Source: CAKZNE01 sp963976435
GTDB taxonomy: Bacteria; Bacteroidota; Bacteroidia; Flavobacteriales; Schleiferiaceae
DNA: 64,000 nt
Assembly: GCA_963976435.1 (NCBI GenBank)
Contig: CAXBKQ010000018.1
Location: 1 to 64,000 of the forward strand
Reading direction: 5' to 3'
This document shows, in pieces, positions 45,269-54,125 of the stretch (positions within the stretch are counted from its first letter, which is position 1; each line of letters starts with the position of its first letter). Position numbers and translations under genes: made by a program. The notes beneath the pieces are model-generated. The model was not told the DNA's origin and made no database searches. It worked only from the letters and a program-made list of their open reading frames with translations.

Positions 45269-45625
45269 ATGCTGTCTGAAAATTTAAAAGAAAACTGGGA
45301 AGAAGTGGTGAAATGGGTATCCCAAAGGTTTGCCGAAGGAGAATTGCTGGATTTAGATTCCATTATATTTATAATTGGCCTTCAAGAGTTAGGTTGGGGC
45401 TTTAAAAAATATAAGAAGGATGAAAAGCTAAACATTATGCATATTGCTATTTGTACTTTGCTAGAACCTTATGGATATTATGAGTTTGAAGGCCAGGATA
45501 AAGACGGTTGGCCCCATTTTCAGAAAAAGGAAAACCTACCCTTCTTAAAACCAGGAGAGCAAAGTATCCTAATGAAGGAAGCTATTGTAAAATATTTTAT
45601 TGAAAATAAACTACTGGAAAATTAG
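45269..45625 (+). CDS. Conserved-looking small acidic protein of unknown function
   Basis: A 118-residue cytoplasmic protein without a signal peptide or membrane segment. It is rich in Glu, Lys and Trp and ends with a helical stretch. Features are 'IIFIIGLQELG.GF.KYKKDEK.N.MHIA' and 'LEPYGYYEF'. I do not recognise a named family, though the pattern has the look of a conserved Bacteroidota protein. It overlaps the convergent lipoprotein gene by 15 bases at the 3' end. Confidence 0.7.
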   Translation: MLSENLKENWEEVVKWVSQRFAEGELLDLDSIIFIIGLQELGWGFKKYKKDEKLNIMHIAICTLLEPYGYYEFEGQDKDGWPHFQKKENLPFLKPGEQSILMKEAIVKYFIENKLLEN

Positions 45626-46012
45626 GTCACAGCCTGGAGATTGAACATCCCAAGGTTCTATATAAACGGTTCTACGCACAGTTTCATTTGGTTCTAATCG
45701 AACATATGTACATCCAATATAGCTGATAGGATCTTTTCCTCTTGTTGCTCTAACTCTAAAAACAGCATCGTTATCGTATTCAAAAGAAATTTCACCATCA
45801 GCATCGGTAAGGCCACGGAATTTTAATTCACTATTAACTTGTGAAGGAACACCTACTTCCACAAAAGCATTTTGCACCACAGTGCTGTCATCCACAGTTT
45901 TAACAGTAATCACAAAAGGATAATCAGGGTTTTGATCAATTTTTTTGCAAGAAATACTAAGGATTCCTAAAAGGGCTAAGCCTGAAAAAAGGAAGATTAA
46001 TTTACTTTTCAT
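45611..46012 (-). CDS. Small lipoprotein, tandem paralogue 2
   Basis: A 133-residue predicted lipoprotein (signal ending in SISC, then KK). The mature part is an Ig-like or carboxypeptidase-regulatory-like beta domain ('VTVKTVDDSTVVQNAFVEV', 'TDADGEISFEYDN') ending in Pro-Gly-Cys-rich sequence. It is clearly related to the next gene (46033-46398): both share 'VQNA.V', 'T..DGE' and a C-terminal Cys. The signal peptide sets the start at 46012. Function unknown. Confidence 0.7.
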   Translation of the reverse strand: MKSKLIFLFSGLALLGILSISCKKIDQNPDYPFVITVKTVDDSTVVQNAFVEVGVPSQVNSELKFRGLTDADGEISFEYDNDAVFRVRATRGKDPISYIGCTYVRLEPNETVRRTVYIEPWDVQSPGCDLIFQ

Positions 46013-46032
46013 TTGCAGATATTTTTTCACCA

Positions 46033-46398
46033 TTAATTGGTAACACAACCGTTTTCTTCATCTCCAAAAGGCTTAAGGTCGATGGTAGATCTGTTTTCTC
46101 CTCGGTTTATTTCTGCAAAGCCACAAGCTCTAAAAGAACCTTTTGCAGCAACTAACTCAACTACAGCCTTATTATTTAGTTTTAAAAAGACCTCTCCATC
46201 ATCATTTGTATAGGCATAATAATCTAGAAAGGCATTTGTAACTGGAGCATACATATGAACCAAGGCATTTTGAACTCTATCACCACCATCCACGGTAACC
46301 ACAACGGTTAATTCATAAATCTGTTCGTCTTTTTCACAAGAGCTAAAAAGACCTAAGCCAACAAACAGGATGAATAGGTTTGAAATTAGTTTTTTCAT
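46033..46398 (-). CDS. Small lipoprotein, tandem paralogue 1
   Basis: A 121-residue predicted lipoprotein (signal ending in SSC, then EK). The domain is 'TVVVTVDGGDRVQNALVHMY', 'YTNDDGEVFLKLNN', matching the paralogue downstream, from which it is 20 bases away. The two arose by tandem duplication, are cotranscribed and probably both reach the outer membrane. Function unknown. Confidence 0.7.
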   Translation of the reverse strand: MKKLISNLFILFVGLGLFSSCEKDEQIYELTVVVTVDGGDRVQNALVHMYAPVTNAFLDYYAYTNDDGEVFLKLNNKAVVELVAAKGSFRACGFAEINRGENRSTIDLKPFGDEENGCVTN

Positions 46399-46473
46399 TT
46401 TTTATGCTAAATAATTCACATCTTTGCAGGCCCAAATATAACAAATAACGTATTTGTAAGATATTTCGCCTCT

Positions 46474-47493
46474 ATGAACTCGAAAATTAACGCATATCTT
46501 GAAGAATTAAAAAGCTTTAATGATTCTAATGTTCAAAAAATTGAAGAACTTAGAATCAAGTTTTTAAGCAAAAAGGGTCTTATCTCCGCGTTATTTGAGG
46601 AGTTTAAATCTTTAGCCCCACAAGAAAAAAGAGAAATTGGTAGAAGCCTAAATGATTTAAAGAATTTTGCTCAATCCAAAATTGAAGAATTAAAATCATT
46701 ATCCGCAAATGATGATGATTCAACAGATAAAATTGATAGCACAAAACCGGCGGCACAATATTTTTTAGGTTCCCGTCATCCTGTAAATCTTGTTAAAAAC
46801 GAAATCGTTGGAATCTTTGAAAAAATAGGATTCAATGTTTCTGAAGGTCCAGAAGTGGAGGATGACTGGCATAATTTTACGGCTTTAAACTTTCCTGAAG
46901 AACACCCGGCAAGGGATATGCAAGACACTTTTTTTGTGGCTAAAGATCCAGATTGGGCATTGAGAACTCATACGAGTAGTGTTCAGGTGAGGGTTATGGA
47001 AAATGAAAAACCACCAATACGAACCATATCACCGGGAAGGGTTTTTAGAAATGAAGCAATTTCTTCTCGCTCCCATTGTATTTTCCATCAAATTGAAGGT
47101 TTATACGTAGATAAGGATGTAAGTTTTGCAGATTTAAAACAAACACTTCTATATTTTGCTCAAGAGTTTTTTGGAAAGGAAACAAAAATTAGATTAAGAC
47201 CCTCATATTTTCCATTTACCGAACCCAGTGCTGAAGTAGATGTGTATTGGGGATTAGAAAATGAAGTCGATTATCGAATGACTAAAGGAACAGGGTGGCT
47301 TGAGGTGATGGGCTGCGGAATGGTAGACCCAAATGTTCTTAAAAACTGTGGAATTGATCCAGAGGTTTATTCTGGATTTGCCTTTGGTATGGGGGTGGAA
47401 CGGATTGCTATGCAGCGTTATCAAATAAGTGATATTCGTCTATTATTTGAAAATGACATGCGGTTTTTAGAGCAGTTTCATTCGGAGCTTTAA
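46474..47493 (+). CDS. pheS: Phenylalanine--tRNA ligase alpha subunit
   Basis: A 339-residue class II synthetase subunit. An N-terminal coiled coil (1-80) for tRNA binding is followed by the catalytic core with 'GPEVEDDWHNFTALN', 'LRTHTSSVQ', 'GRVFRNEA' and 'GTGWLEVMGCGMVDP' and the final 'GFAFGMGVERIAM'. The beta subunit gene pheT is not next to it. Its stop overlaps the convergent pterin dehydratase stop by 4 bases. Confidence 0.97.
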   Translation: MNSKINAYLEELKSFNDSNVQKIEELRIKFLSKKGLISALFEEFKSLAPQEKREIGRSLNDLKNFAQSKIEELKSLSANDDDSTDKIDSTKPAAQYFLGSRHPVNLVKNEIVGIFEKIGFNVSEGPEVEDDWHNFTALNFPEEHPARDMQDTFFVAKDPDWALRTHTSSVQVRVMENEKPPIRTISPGRVFRNEAISSRSHCIFHQIEGLYVDKDVSFADLKQTLLYFAQEFFGKETKIRLRPSYFPFTEPSAEVDVYWGLENEVDYRMTKGTGWLEVMGCGMVDPNVLKNCGIDPEVYSGFAFGMGVERIAMQRYQISDIRLLFENDMRFLEQFHSEL

Positions 47494-47726
47494 TGATGTA
47501 TTTGATCTATGCTCTTTGCTAAAGCATGATCCTTTTCGCCAACTATATTTCCCAAATCATGGCTGCTTAACCTCAGCTTCACCTTATTGTAGACGTTTAT
47601 AATTTCGGGGTGATGATTTTGCTTTTCAGCAATTATGGCAACCTTGGTTAAAAAGGAAAAAGCCTCAATAAAGTTTGAGAATTCAAATTCTTTTTCGAGG
47701 GCTCCCCCTTTTTCAGTCCAAGCCAT
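47490..47726 (-). CDS. 4a-hydroxytetrahydrobiopterin dehydratase (PCD/DCoH family)
   Basis: A 78-residue protein with the family motif HHPE in 'AEKQNHHPEIINVYNKV' and the C-terminal 'D..LAK.ID'. In other organisms the enzyme regenerates the pterin cofactor of phenylalanine hydroxylase. Here the N-terminal part is shorter than the usual 95-110 residues, so a start further upstream would be in conflict with the pyk stop only 2 bases away. It ends the pyk operon. Confidence 0.87.
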   Translation of the reverse strand: MAWTEKGGALEKEFEFSNFIEAFSFLTKVAIIAEKQNHHPEIINVYNKVKLRLSSHDLGNIVGEKDHALAKSIDQIHH

Positions 47727-47728
47727 TA

Positions 47729-49153
47729 TTAATGAATTTCGCTAATTTTCAACATATTGGTAGTACCTCTATTCTGTAAAGGCATACTGGCTATTTTTAT
47801 AACCAAATCACCTTCGCTTACAATATTTTTATTCTTAACAATTTGTTTTATTTCTTCAAAGGTGGAGTCTGTACTCTCCATTTTATCATAATAAAAACCT
47901 CTTACCCCCCAAATTAAACTAAGCATATTTAGGATGGAGCGGTTTGCTGTAAAAACGATAATGTTTGTTTTTGGTCTGTGTGAAGATATTTTAAAACCAG
48001 TATAGCCGCTAAAGGTCATGGTTAAAATTGCGCTGGCTCCAACCTGATCCGCTATTTTACTGGCATTATAACAGATGGAATCAGTAATAAACCTATCGCT
48101 TTTATATTTTGGAGGGTTTTCACTTTCTGTCTGAACCTGGCCACTTTCCTCAACATGGGCTACAATTTTAGACATGGCTTCTATTACGCTTAATGGGTAT
48201 TTCCCAACTGAGGTTTCTCCACTTAACATCACTGCATCTGCACCGTCCAAAACGGAATTAGCAACGTCATTCACTTCGGCTCTGGTTGGAGACATACTTT
48301 CAATCATACTCTCCATCATTTGAGTGGCAATTACCACTGGGCGGGCCATTTTATGACATTTATTAACAATCATCTTTTGGATTAAGGGTACACCTTGCAT
48401 CGGCACCTCCACTCCTAAATCCCCTCGTGCCACCATAATAGCATCCGTAGCTTCAATAATTTCATCGATTTCAATTACAGCTTCAGGCTTTTCGATTTTT
48501 GAAATAATTCGGCAGGATGCGTTTGCTTCTTCTATATAAGCTCTTAATTCTTTTACATCATCTGCGCTACGAACAAAGGATAGCCCAATCCATTCTACAT
48601 TGTGCTTAAGGGCTATTTTTAAATCTGCTAAATCCTTTGGGGTAAGACAGGGAAGAGAAACTTTGGTATTAGGAAGGTTTACCCCTTTTTTAGACTTTAA
48701 AGGCCCACCTTGGATTACCTTGGTTTTTACCTCTTTTCCATCAGTTTCTAATACTTCCGTAACCAACTTACCATCATCCATTAAAACCCTTTCGCCAACT
48801 TTAACATCTTGTGCGAACTGGGTATAATTCATATACACTTTTTTGGAGTTTCCAATTTCATCAACTGGAGAAAAATAAAGAGTGTCACCAATTTGAAGTT
48901 CGGCACCTTCTTCCACCACACCAATTCTAAGTTTAGGACCTTGTAAATCTGCAAGAATGGCTGTATTGCCATCATTTTCCACATTTAATTCTCTTACAAT
49001 GCGAATGAGCTCTTCGGCATCTTCATGATTGCTATGTGAAAAGTTTATTCTAAATACATTCACCCCTGCCTCGATGAGTTTTTGCATCATCTCCTTGTTA
49101 CCAGAGGCTGGACCTAAAGTGGCTACTATTTTAGTTTTGTTGATGGGCATCAA
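47729..49153 (-). CDS. pyk: Pyruvate kinase
   Basis: A 474-residue glycolytic enzyme that transfers phosphate from phosphoenolpyruvate to ADP. Visible are 'TKIVATLGPAS' at the start, 'NFSHSNHEDA', the catalytic 'MVARGDLGVEVP', 'VIATQMMESM' and 'LSGETSVGKYP', and a C-terminal allosteric domain. Length is typical. ATG 49150 is an equally possible start. The gene is last but one in the minus-strand operon that begins with acpP. Confidence 0.97.
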   Translation of the reverse strand: MMPINKTKIVATLGPASGNKEMMQKLIEAGVNVFRINFSHSNHEDAEELIRIVRELNVENDGNTAILADLQGPKLRIGVVEEGAELQIGDTLYFSPVDEIGNSKKVYMNYTQFAQDVKVGERVLMDDGKLVTEVLETDGKEVKTKVIQGGPLKSKKGVNLPNTKVSLPCLTPKDLADLKIALKHNVEWIGLSFVRSADDVKELRAYIEEANASCRIISKIEKPEAVIEIDEIIEATDAIMVARGDLGVEVPMQGVPLIQKMIVNKCHKMARPVVIATQMMESMIESMSPTRAEVNDVANSVLDGADAVMLSGETSVGKYPLSVIEAMSKIVAHVEESGQVQTESENPPKYKSDRFITDSICYNASKIADQVGASAILTMTFSGYTGFKISSHRPKTNIIVFTANRSILNMLSLIWGVRGFYYDKMESTDSTFEEIKQIVKNKNIVSEGDLVIKIASMPLQNRGTTNMLKISEIH

Positions 49154-49160
49154 AAATGTT

Positions 49161-49652
49161 TTATGTAATTAATAGGTTATCAATATTTCTAGTCTTTTCA
49201 AGATCTATTTTTTGAAAGGTGCTAACGTAGGAAAGTACCTTTAACTGATGGTTAATATTTTTATTTAAGCTGGAGTTTTCTTCACCATAGTAGCCAATAA
49301 AAAAGTCAATTATTTTTAAACTGGAAACCAAAGGAAGGCCTGAAACTATCCTAGATTCCAGTATTTCACCTGCCATACTTTCTGCATTCTCCTCATAAAC
49401 AACAGGGTTTTTATTGGCTGTAAGGAACCAATTAACACCTTTTTTCACATCTTCATATTCAAAATTTGAATAGTAAAGAAGCGTATTTTTATAATGGTAG
49501 GGTTTGTCAATTTTTGATCGCTGCAAACTTAGATCCAAGCCCTGGTTTATAAAATAGGCCAATCGATATGCGGGCAATGTAGAAACTAGCCCAAAGATAA
49601 CTACATCTTCGTGATAAAATGTACTTTCGAGCTTAAGTTTTTGCAATGCCAT
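49161..49652 (-). CDS. IPExxxVDY-type small protein
   Basis: A 163-residue protein that begins 'MALQKLKL' and has the family layout 'IFGLVSTLPAYRLAYFINQGLDLSLQR', in the usual place next to rnc and pyk in Bacteroidota. The C-terminal signature IPExxxVDY is degenerate here ('VSSLKIIDFFI'). The open frame extends further upstream into rnc, but ATG 49652 fits family starts. Function unknown; the gene neighbourhood is its best identifier. Confidence 0.75.
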   Translation of the reverse strand: MALQKLKLESTFYHEDVVIFGLVSTLPAYRLAYFINQGLDLSLQRSKIDKPYHYKNTLLYYSNFEYEDVKKGVNWFLTANKNPVVYEENAESMAGEILESRIVSGLPLVSSLKIIDFFIGYYGEENSSLNKNINHQLKVLSYVSTFQKIDLEKTRNIDNLLIT

Positions 49653-49653
49653 T

Positions 49654-50373
49654 TTATTGAACAAGTTTTTTCCAGGCTGTTTTTGCCGCTTCTTCTTCTG
49701 CTCTTTTTTTGCTAGAGCCACCACCTCTGCTTATTATTTTTCCATCGTGTAAAACACAAATCTCATATTTTCTGGCATGGCTTTCACCCCAACAGCCGGT
49801 CATTTTAAAAGAAATAAACTCTTTGTTTTTTTGCCCCCATTCTAATAACGCTCCTTTGTGGCTGCTAATTCTTTTTTCCAGGCTTTGCAAATCAAGCTCC
49901 AGAGTTAGTAGTTTTTCAACAATAAACTTCTGACAGCTTTTGTAGCCTAAATCAATATAAAGTGCACCAATTAAAGCCTCCATAGCATCACCGTTGATGG
50001 ATTTAGCTTGAGTTTTGCCTGTGGTCTTTTTAACAATTAACTTATGTAAGCCTATGTTTACAGCCAAGCTGTTAAGGTTTTTTCGGCTTACAATTTTGCT
50101 CCTCATATTGGTAAGAAAACCCTCTCCGGCCTTGGGGTATTTCTGATATAAATAATCAGCGACCACAGCACCTAAAATGGCATCACCAAGGAATTCTAAC
50201 CTTTGATTATTGAGTTTTGTTCCTTGCCATTTTTGGGAAGCCGAACTATGTCTAAGAGCAAGTTTATAAGGTGCCGCTTTTTTGGGTAGGGAGCCGGTAA
50301 GTTTTTCAATTTCAAAAAAAAAGTTCCCATCCTTTTTGAGGAGGGAACTTAATTTTTTTATCCAATAATTCAT
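49654..50373 (-). CDS. rnc: Ribonuclease III
   Basis: A 239-residue double-stranded RNA endonuclease that processes rRNA precursors. The signature NQRLEFLGDAIL lies at residues 56-67, with catalytic Glu60 and Asp64, and a double-stranded RNA binding domain occupies about 170-239. It starts one base after the fabF stop and ends one base before the IPExxxVDY-type gene, so the operon is tightly packed. Confidence 0.96.
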   Translation of the reverse strand: MNYWIKKLSSLLKKDGNFFFEIEKLTGSLPKKAAPYKLALRHSSASQKWQGTKLNNQRLEFLGDAILGAVVADYLYQKYPKAGEGFLTNMRSKIVSRKNLNSLAVNIGLHKLIVKKTTGKTQAKSINGDAMEALIGALYIDLGYKSCQKFIVEKLLTLELDLQSLEKRISSHKGALLEWGQKNKEFISFKMTGCWGESHARKYEICVLHDGKIISRGGGSSKKRAEEEAAKTAWKKLVQ

Positions 50374-51624
50374 TTACTGGAGTTTCCTTACTAAAACGGA
50401 AGCATTATGCCCACCAAAACCAAAGGTGTTGCTAATAGCGCAATTAACCTCTCTTTTCTGTGCTGTTCCAAAAGTTAAATTCAATTTTGAATCAATATTC
50501 GGATCATCTGTGAAATGATTAATAGTAGGAGGAATAATTCCTTCCCTTACAGCCATAATGGCTGCAATAGTTTCAATGGCTCCTGCTGCACCTAATAAGT
50601 GTCCAGTCATAGACTTGGTGGAACTAATGTTCATTTTATAAGCATTATCTCCAAAAACGGCATCAATAGCCTTTAGTTCTGCTACATCTCCAAGAGGTGT
50701 AGAAGTACCGTGAACATTAATATAGTCTATATCAGAATTACTTAGACCAGCATCTCTTAACACATTTTCCATTACCGCTTTGGCACCTAGGCCCTCAGGG
50801 TGAGGAGCTGTAATATGGTGGGCATCGGCAGACATACCACCACCGACAATTTCGGCATAGATTTTAGCACCGCGATTTTTGGCATGCTCATATTCTTCAA
50901 GAACAATACAAGCACCACCTTCTCCAAGAACAAAGCCATCTCTATCATTATCGAAAGGGCGACTAGCCGTTTCTGGACTATCGTTACGGGTACTTAAAGC
51001 GTGCATTGAGTTAAAACCACCAATTCCTGCTTCAGTAACTGCAGCTTCACTTCCTCCAGATATACAGGCATCCATCATACCCAAGCGGATATAATTGAAA
51101 CCATCAATCAAGGCATTAGTTGAAGATGCACAAGCGGAAACGGTTGTAAAATTTGGACCTCTAAAGCCATATCTCATTGAAATATGACCAGGAGCAATGT
51201 CCGCAATCATTTTGGGAATAAAAAAGGGATTGAATCGAGGAGAACCATCACCTCTTACGTAATTTTTACTCTCCTGTAGGAAAGTGTCTAGTCCACCAAT
51301 ACCTGATCCCCAAATTACTCCAATTCGTGCCAAATCTACTTTGGCAGAATCCAAACCACTGTCTTTTACACCTTGTTCGGCTGCACCAACAGCCAACTGG
51401 CAAAAACGGTCCATTTTGCGTGCTTCTTTCCTGTCCATATAATCAACAGGATCAAAACCCTTTACTTCACAAGCAAATTGGGTTTTAAATTTTTCAGCAT
51501 CAAATAAAGTAATTGGAGCAGCTCCACTCTTTCCAGCTATAAGAGCATTCCAATAATCATCTAGATTATTGCCAAGTGGAGTAAGTGCACCAATTCCGGT
51601 TACAACTACCCTTTTTAACTCCAT
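50374..51624 (-). CDS. fabF: Beta-ketoacyl-ACP synthase II
   Basis: A 416-residue condensing enzyme that elongates fatty acids. The Cys-His-His triad is Cys165 (SACASSTN), His305 (HGTSTPLGD) and His342 (TGHLLGAAG). It follows acpP after 9 bases and abuts rnc, the usual acpP-fabF-rnc order. Confidence 0.97.
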   Translation of the reverse strand: MELKRVVVTGIGALTPLGNNLDDYWNALIAGKSGAAPITLFDAEKFKTQFACEVKGFDPVDYMDRKEARKMDRFCQLAVGAAEQGVKDSGLDSAKVDLARIGVIWGSGIGGLDTFLQESKNYVRGDGSPRFNPFFIPKMIADIAPGHISMRYGFRGPNFTTVSACASSTNALIDGFNYIRLGMMDACISGGSEAAVTEAGIGGFNSMHALSTRNDSPETASRPFDNDRDGFVLGEGGACIVLEEYEHAKNRGAKIYAEIVGGGMSADAHHITAPHPEGLGAKAVMENVLRDAGLSNSDIDYINVHGTSTPLGDVAELKAIDAVFGDNAYKMNISSTKSMTGHLLGAAGAIETIAAIMAVREGIIPPTINHFTDDPNIDSKLNLTFGTAQKREVNCAISNTFGFGGHNASVLVRKLQ

Positions 51625-51633
51625 AAAGTTTTT

Positions 51634-51870
51634 TTACTGTTTTGCTTCTGTAATATAAGATACAGCATGTCCTACTGTAGCTATATTTTCAGCTTGATCA
51701 TCTGGAATTTGAATATCAAATTCTTTTTCAAACTCCATAATAAGTTCAACGGTGTCTAATGAGTCTGCACCAAGATCGTTGGTGAAGCTTGCCTCGTTGG
51801 TTACTTCGTTTTCATCTACTCCAAGCTTATCTACGATAATTGCTTTTACTTTGGAAGCGATATCTGACAT
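51634..51870 (-). CDS. acpP: Acyl carrier protein
   Basis: A 78-residue acidic carrier with Ser37 in DSLDTVE, the 4'-phosphopantetheine attachment site. It is the first gene of the acpP-fabF-rnc operon. An upstream TTTG-N17-TTTCTTTG on the minus strand could be its promoter. Confidence 0.97.
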   Translation of the reverse strand: MSDIASKVKAIIVDKLGVDENEVTNEASFTNDLGADSLDTVELIMEFEKEFDIQIPDDQAENIATVGHAVSYITEAKQ

Positions 51871-52009
51871 GTTTTTGTTTTTAAAATTAATTCGGCTGCA
51901 AAGAAAGTAAATTTATCAAAAATCAAACAAAAAACTAACTTCGCAGAATCTTAATTATATTCACTAGTAATAAAATGCGACTTCTAATAAGCGAACTCCT
52001 TTCAAAATT

Positions 52010-52579
52010 ATGAAACGAATTGCCATTTTTGCCTCTGGATCCGGCTCTAATGCTGAGAACCTGGTTAAACACTTTGAAGACAATGACCACGCAGTGGTAA
52101 GCCAAATTTTTTGCAATAACCCAAAAGCAGGTGTCTTAGACCGAGCCCGAAAGCTTGGAATTAGGTTTTTAGTTTTCAACAATAGCGATCTTGAAAGCGG
52201 ATTTCTACTTGAAAAACTAAAAAGTGGAAAGATTGACCTTATTGTTTTAGCAGGTTTTTTAAAAAAAATTCCTACTTCTTTAATTGAAGCCTACGAAAAT
52301 AGAATTGTAAATATTCACCCTTCATTGCTTCCAGATTATGGAGGTGAAGGAATGTATGGTATTCACGTTCATCGTGCTGTGGTTGAAAACGAGGAGGAAG
52401 AAACAGGTATCACCATTCACTATGTTTCTGAGGAATATGATGAAGGGGAAATTATTTTTCAAGAATCTGTAGAAGTAGATTATGAAGATAGCCCCGAAGA
52501 TGTGCAATATAAGGTGCAACAACTGGAGTATAAGCACTTCCCAGAAGTGGTAGAGTATATTTTAAAAGATCTTGATTGA
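52010..52579 (+). CDS. purN: Phosphoribosylglycinamide formyltransferase
   Basis: A 189-residue enzyme of purine synthesis that adds a formyl group to GAR from 10-formyl-THF. 'FASGSGSNAENL' at the start binds phosphoribose, and the catalytic 'NIHPSLLPDYGG' carries His103, with Asp in 'EYDEGEII' following. Length is normal. Its TGA overlaps the TTG start of rnhA. Confidence 0.96.
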   Translation: MKRIAIFASGSGSNAENLVKHFEDNDHAVVSQIFCNNPKAGVLDRARKLGIRFLVFNNSDLESGFLLEKLKSGKIDLIVLAGFLKKIPTSLIEAYENRIVNIHPSLLPDYGGEGMYGIHVHRAVVENEEEETGITIHYVSEEYDEGEIIFQESVEVDYEDSPEDVQYKVQQLEYKHFPEVVEYILKDLD

Positions 52580-53037
52580 AAATTAATATTTACACCGACG
52601 GTGCGGCGAGGGGAAACCCCGGCCCAGGAGGTTATGGTATTGTTTTAGAAAGTGGCTCCCACCGAAAAGAACTCAGCAAGGGATTTAGGCATACTACAAA
52701 CAACAGGATGGAATTGCTTGCCGTAATTGATGCCCTTCGAGCTCTAAAGACCAAAAATGCCGAGGTTTTTATTTACTCCGATAGTAAATACGTTGTAGAC
52801 ACCATCAATAAAGGCTGGATTTTTGGCTGGGAAAAAAAAGGCTATAAAGGAAAAAAGAACCCCGACCTTTGGAAGCAATTCATTCAACTGCATCGCAGGT
52901 TTAAGCCCAAGTATATTTGGATAAAAGGCCATAATAATCATCCCCAAAACGAAAGATGTGATGAGCTGGCTGTTGCAGCATCATTTCAGCAAGAACTAGA
53001 AAAGGATGTTTTTTTTGAAAAACAAGAAGCGGATTAA
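52576..53037 (+). CDS. rnhA: Ribonuclease HI
   Basis: A 153-residue enzyme that cleaves the RNA strand of RNA-DNA hybrids. It has 'IYTDGAARGNPGPGGYG' with the first catalytic Asp at about residue 8, 'TTNNRMELLAVIDAL' with Glu, 'YSDSKYVVD' with Asp, and 'VKGHNNHPQNERCDELA' (WIKGHNNHP, ERCDELA) with the last His and Asp. The start is TTG at 52576, overlapping purN, so translation is probably coupled. Confidence 0.95.
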   Translation: MKINIYTDGAARGNPGPGGYGIVLESGSHRKELSKGFRHTTNNRMELLAVIDALRALKTKNAEVFIYSDSKYVVDTINKGWIFGWEKKGYKGKKNPDLWKQFIQLHRRFKPKYIWIKGHNNHPQNERCDELAVAASFQQELEKDVFFEKQEAD

Positions 53038-53053
53038 GCTCTACCCCAGTTTT

Positions 53054-53920
53054 CTACAGAGAAATATAATTTTTAGGATCAACAGGGTTGCCATCAAACC
53101 ATAGTTCGAAATGCAAATGAGGACCTGTACTCAATTCTCCAGAGTTACCAATAATGGCAATAGGCTCTCCAGATTTTACTATCTCCCCTTGCTTTTTAAG
53201 TAAGGAGGCATTGTGTTTATAAACAGAAATAAAGTTGTTGGAATGCTGAATTAATAATACATGACCAGTTTCTACCGACCAATCCGCGAATATCACAATA
53301 CCATCCTGGGTAGCCTTTACAACTTCGTTTTTATCAGCAACTATATCCACTCCAAAATGGGACTCCTTGGTGTCGAAATCGGAAGTAATAATGCCTTTTA
53401 ATGGTGTGAAAAAGGACAAAGGGGTTGCTGATTCCTCGTCATTGATGGAGTTAATATTAAATCGCTCTTCCTCCTCAACACTCTGTCTAAGCATACTTTC
53501 TTCAGGACTTATTTCTTTTGCAAGACGGGCCTTAATTACAGAATCACTTTGTACCGTATCGGCAAAGTTGATGGGCGGTTTACCGGTAATTATATTTCTG
53601 ATATTCGCCAAGTATTTTGCATTGTAAACCTTATACCGTTTTAAACTATCTGTAACTTCGGAAAGACTCCTGGCTTGTCTTTTTAATTCTGTACTAGAAT
53701 ATCCGGGAATATATTCCCGGATGCCCGTAAATGCAATTAGAAAAGTAGTGGCAGTAATCAAAATGAAAGCGCCAAATACTGCTACCAAAAAGACATTAAG
53801 CCTACTTAATTTTAAGGATAGCTTTTCTTCAAAAGTGTCATCATTAAGAACCACTAAACGGTACTTGTTTCTAAGTTTCTTAATGATCTGTTTAGATTCT
53901 TTGGGTTTGTCCTCTGCCAT
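53054..53920 (-). CDS. M23 family peptidase, membrane-anchored
   Basis: A 288-residue protein with a cytoplasmic N-terminus, one membrane segment (about 43-66), a helical stretch and a C-terminal M23 (LytM) domain. The zinc ligands lie in HFGVD (188-192) and HLHFE (268-272), so the site is complete and the protein is probably an active cell-wall hydrolase. ATG 53920 is chosen for its charged cytoplasmic opening; the frame is open to 53959. It stands alone between rnhA and the SprE/PorW gene. Confidence 0.9.
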   Translation of the reverse strand: MAEDKPKESKQIIKKLRNKYRLVVLNDDTFEEKLSLKLSRLNVFLVAVFGAFILITATTFLIAFTGIREYIPGYSSTELKRQARSLSEVTDSLKRYKVYNAKYLANIRNIITGKPPINFADTVQSDSVIKARLAKEISPEESMLRQSVEEEERFNINSINDEESATPLSFFTPLKGIITSDFDTKESHFGVDIVADKNEVVKATQDGIVIFADWSVETGHVLLIQHSNNFISVYKHNASLLKKQGEIVKSGEPIAIIGNSGELSTGPHLHFELWFDGNPVDPKNYISL

Positions 53921-54125
53921 TGCTTCGCAAATATCGCAATTCCTATTTATAGAAGGCAAAAAAACAATTCTCGCTTCGGAGGACTATTTTATTTTTGAAA
54001 ACCTGTTTTAAGGAATAGGAGTTTTTTAAGAGCTTAAAATTTAACAAAGTCAGGATAGGCATTCTTTTTTATAATATTTTTGCCACTTTTCTGTTATCAG
54101 AGCCTATTTGCTTCATATTTGCACA

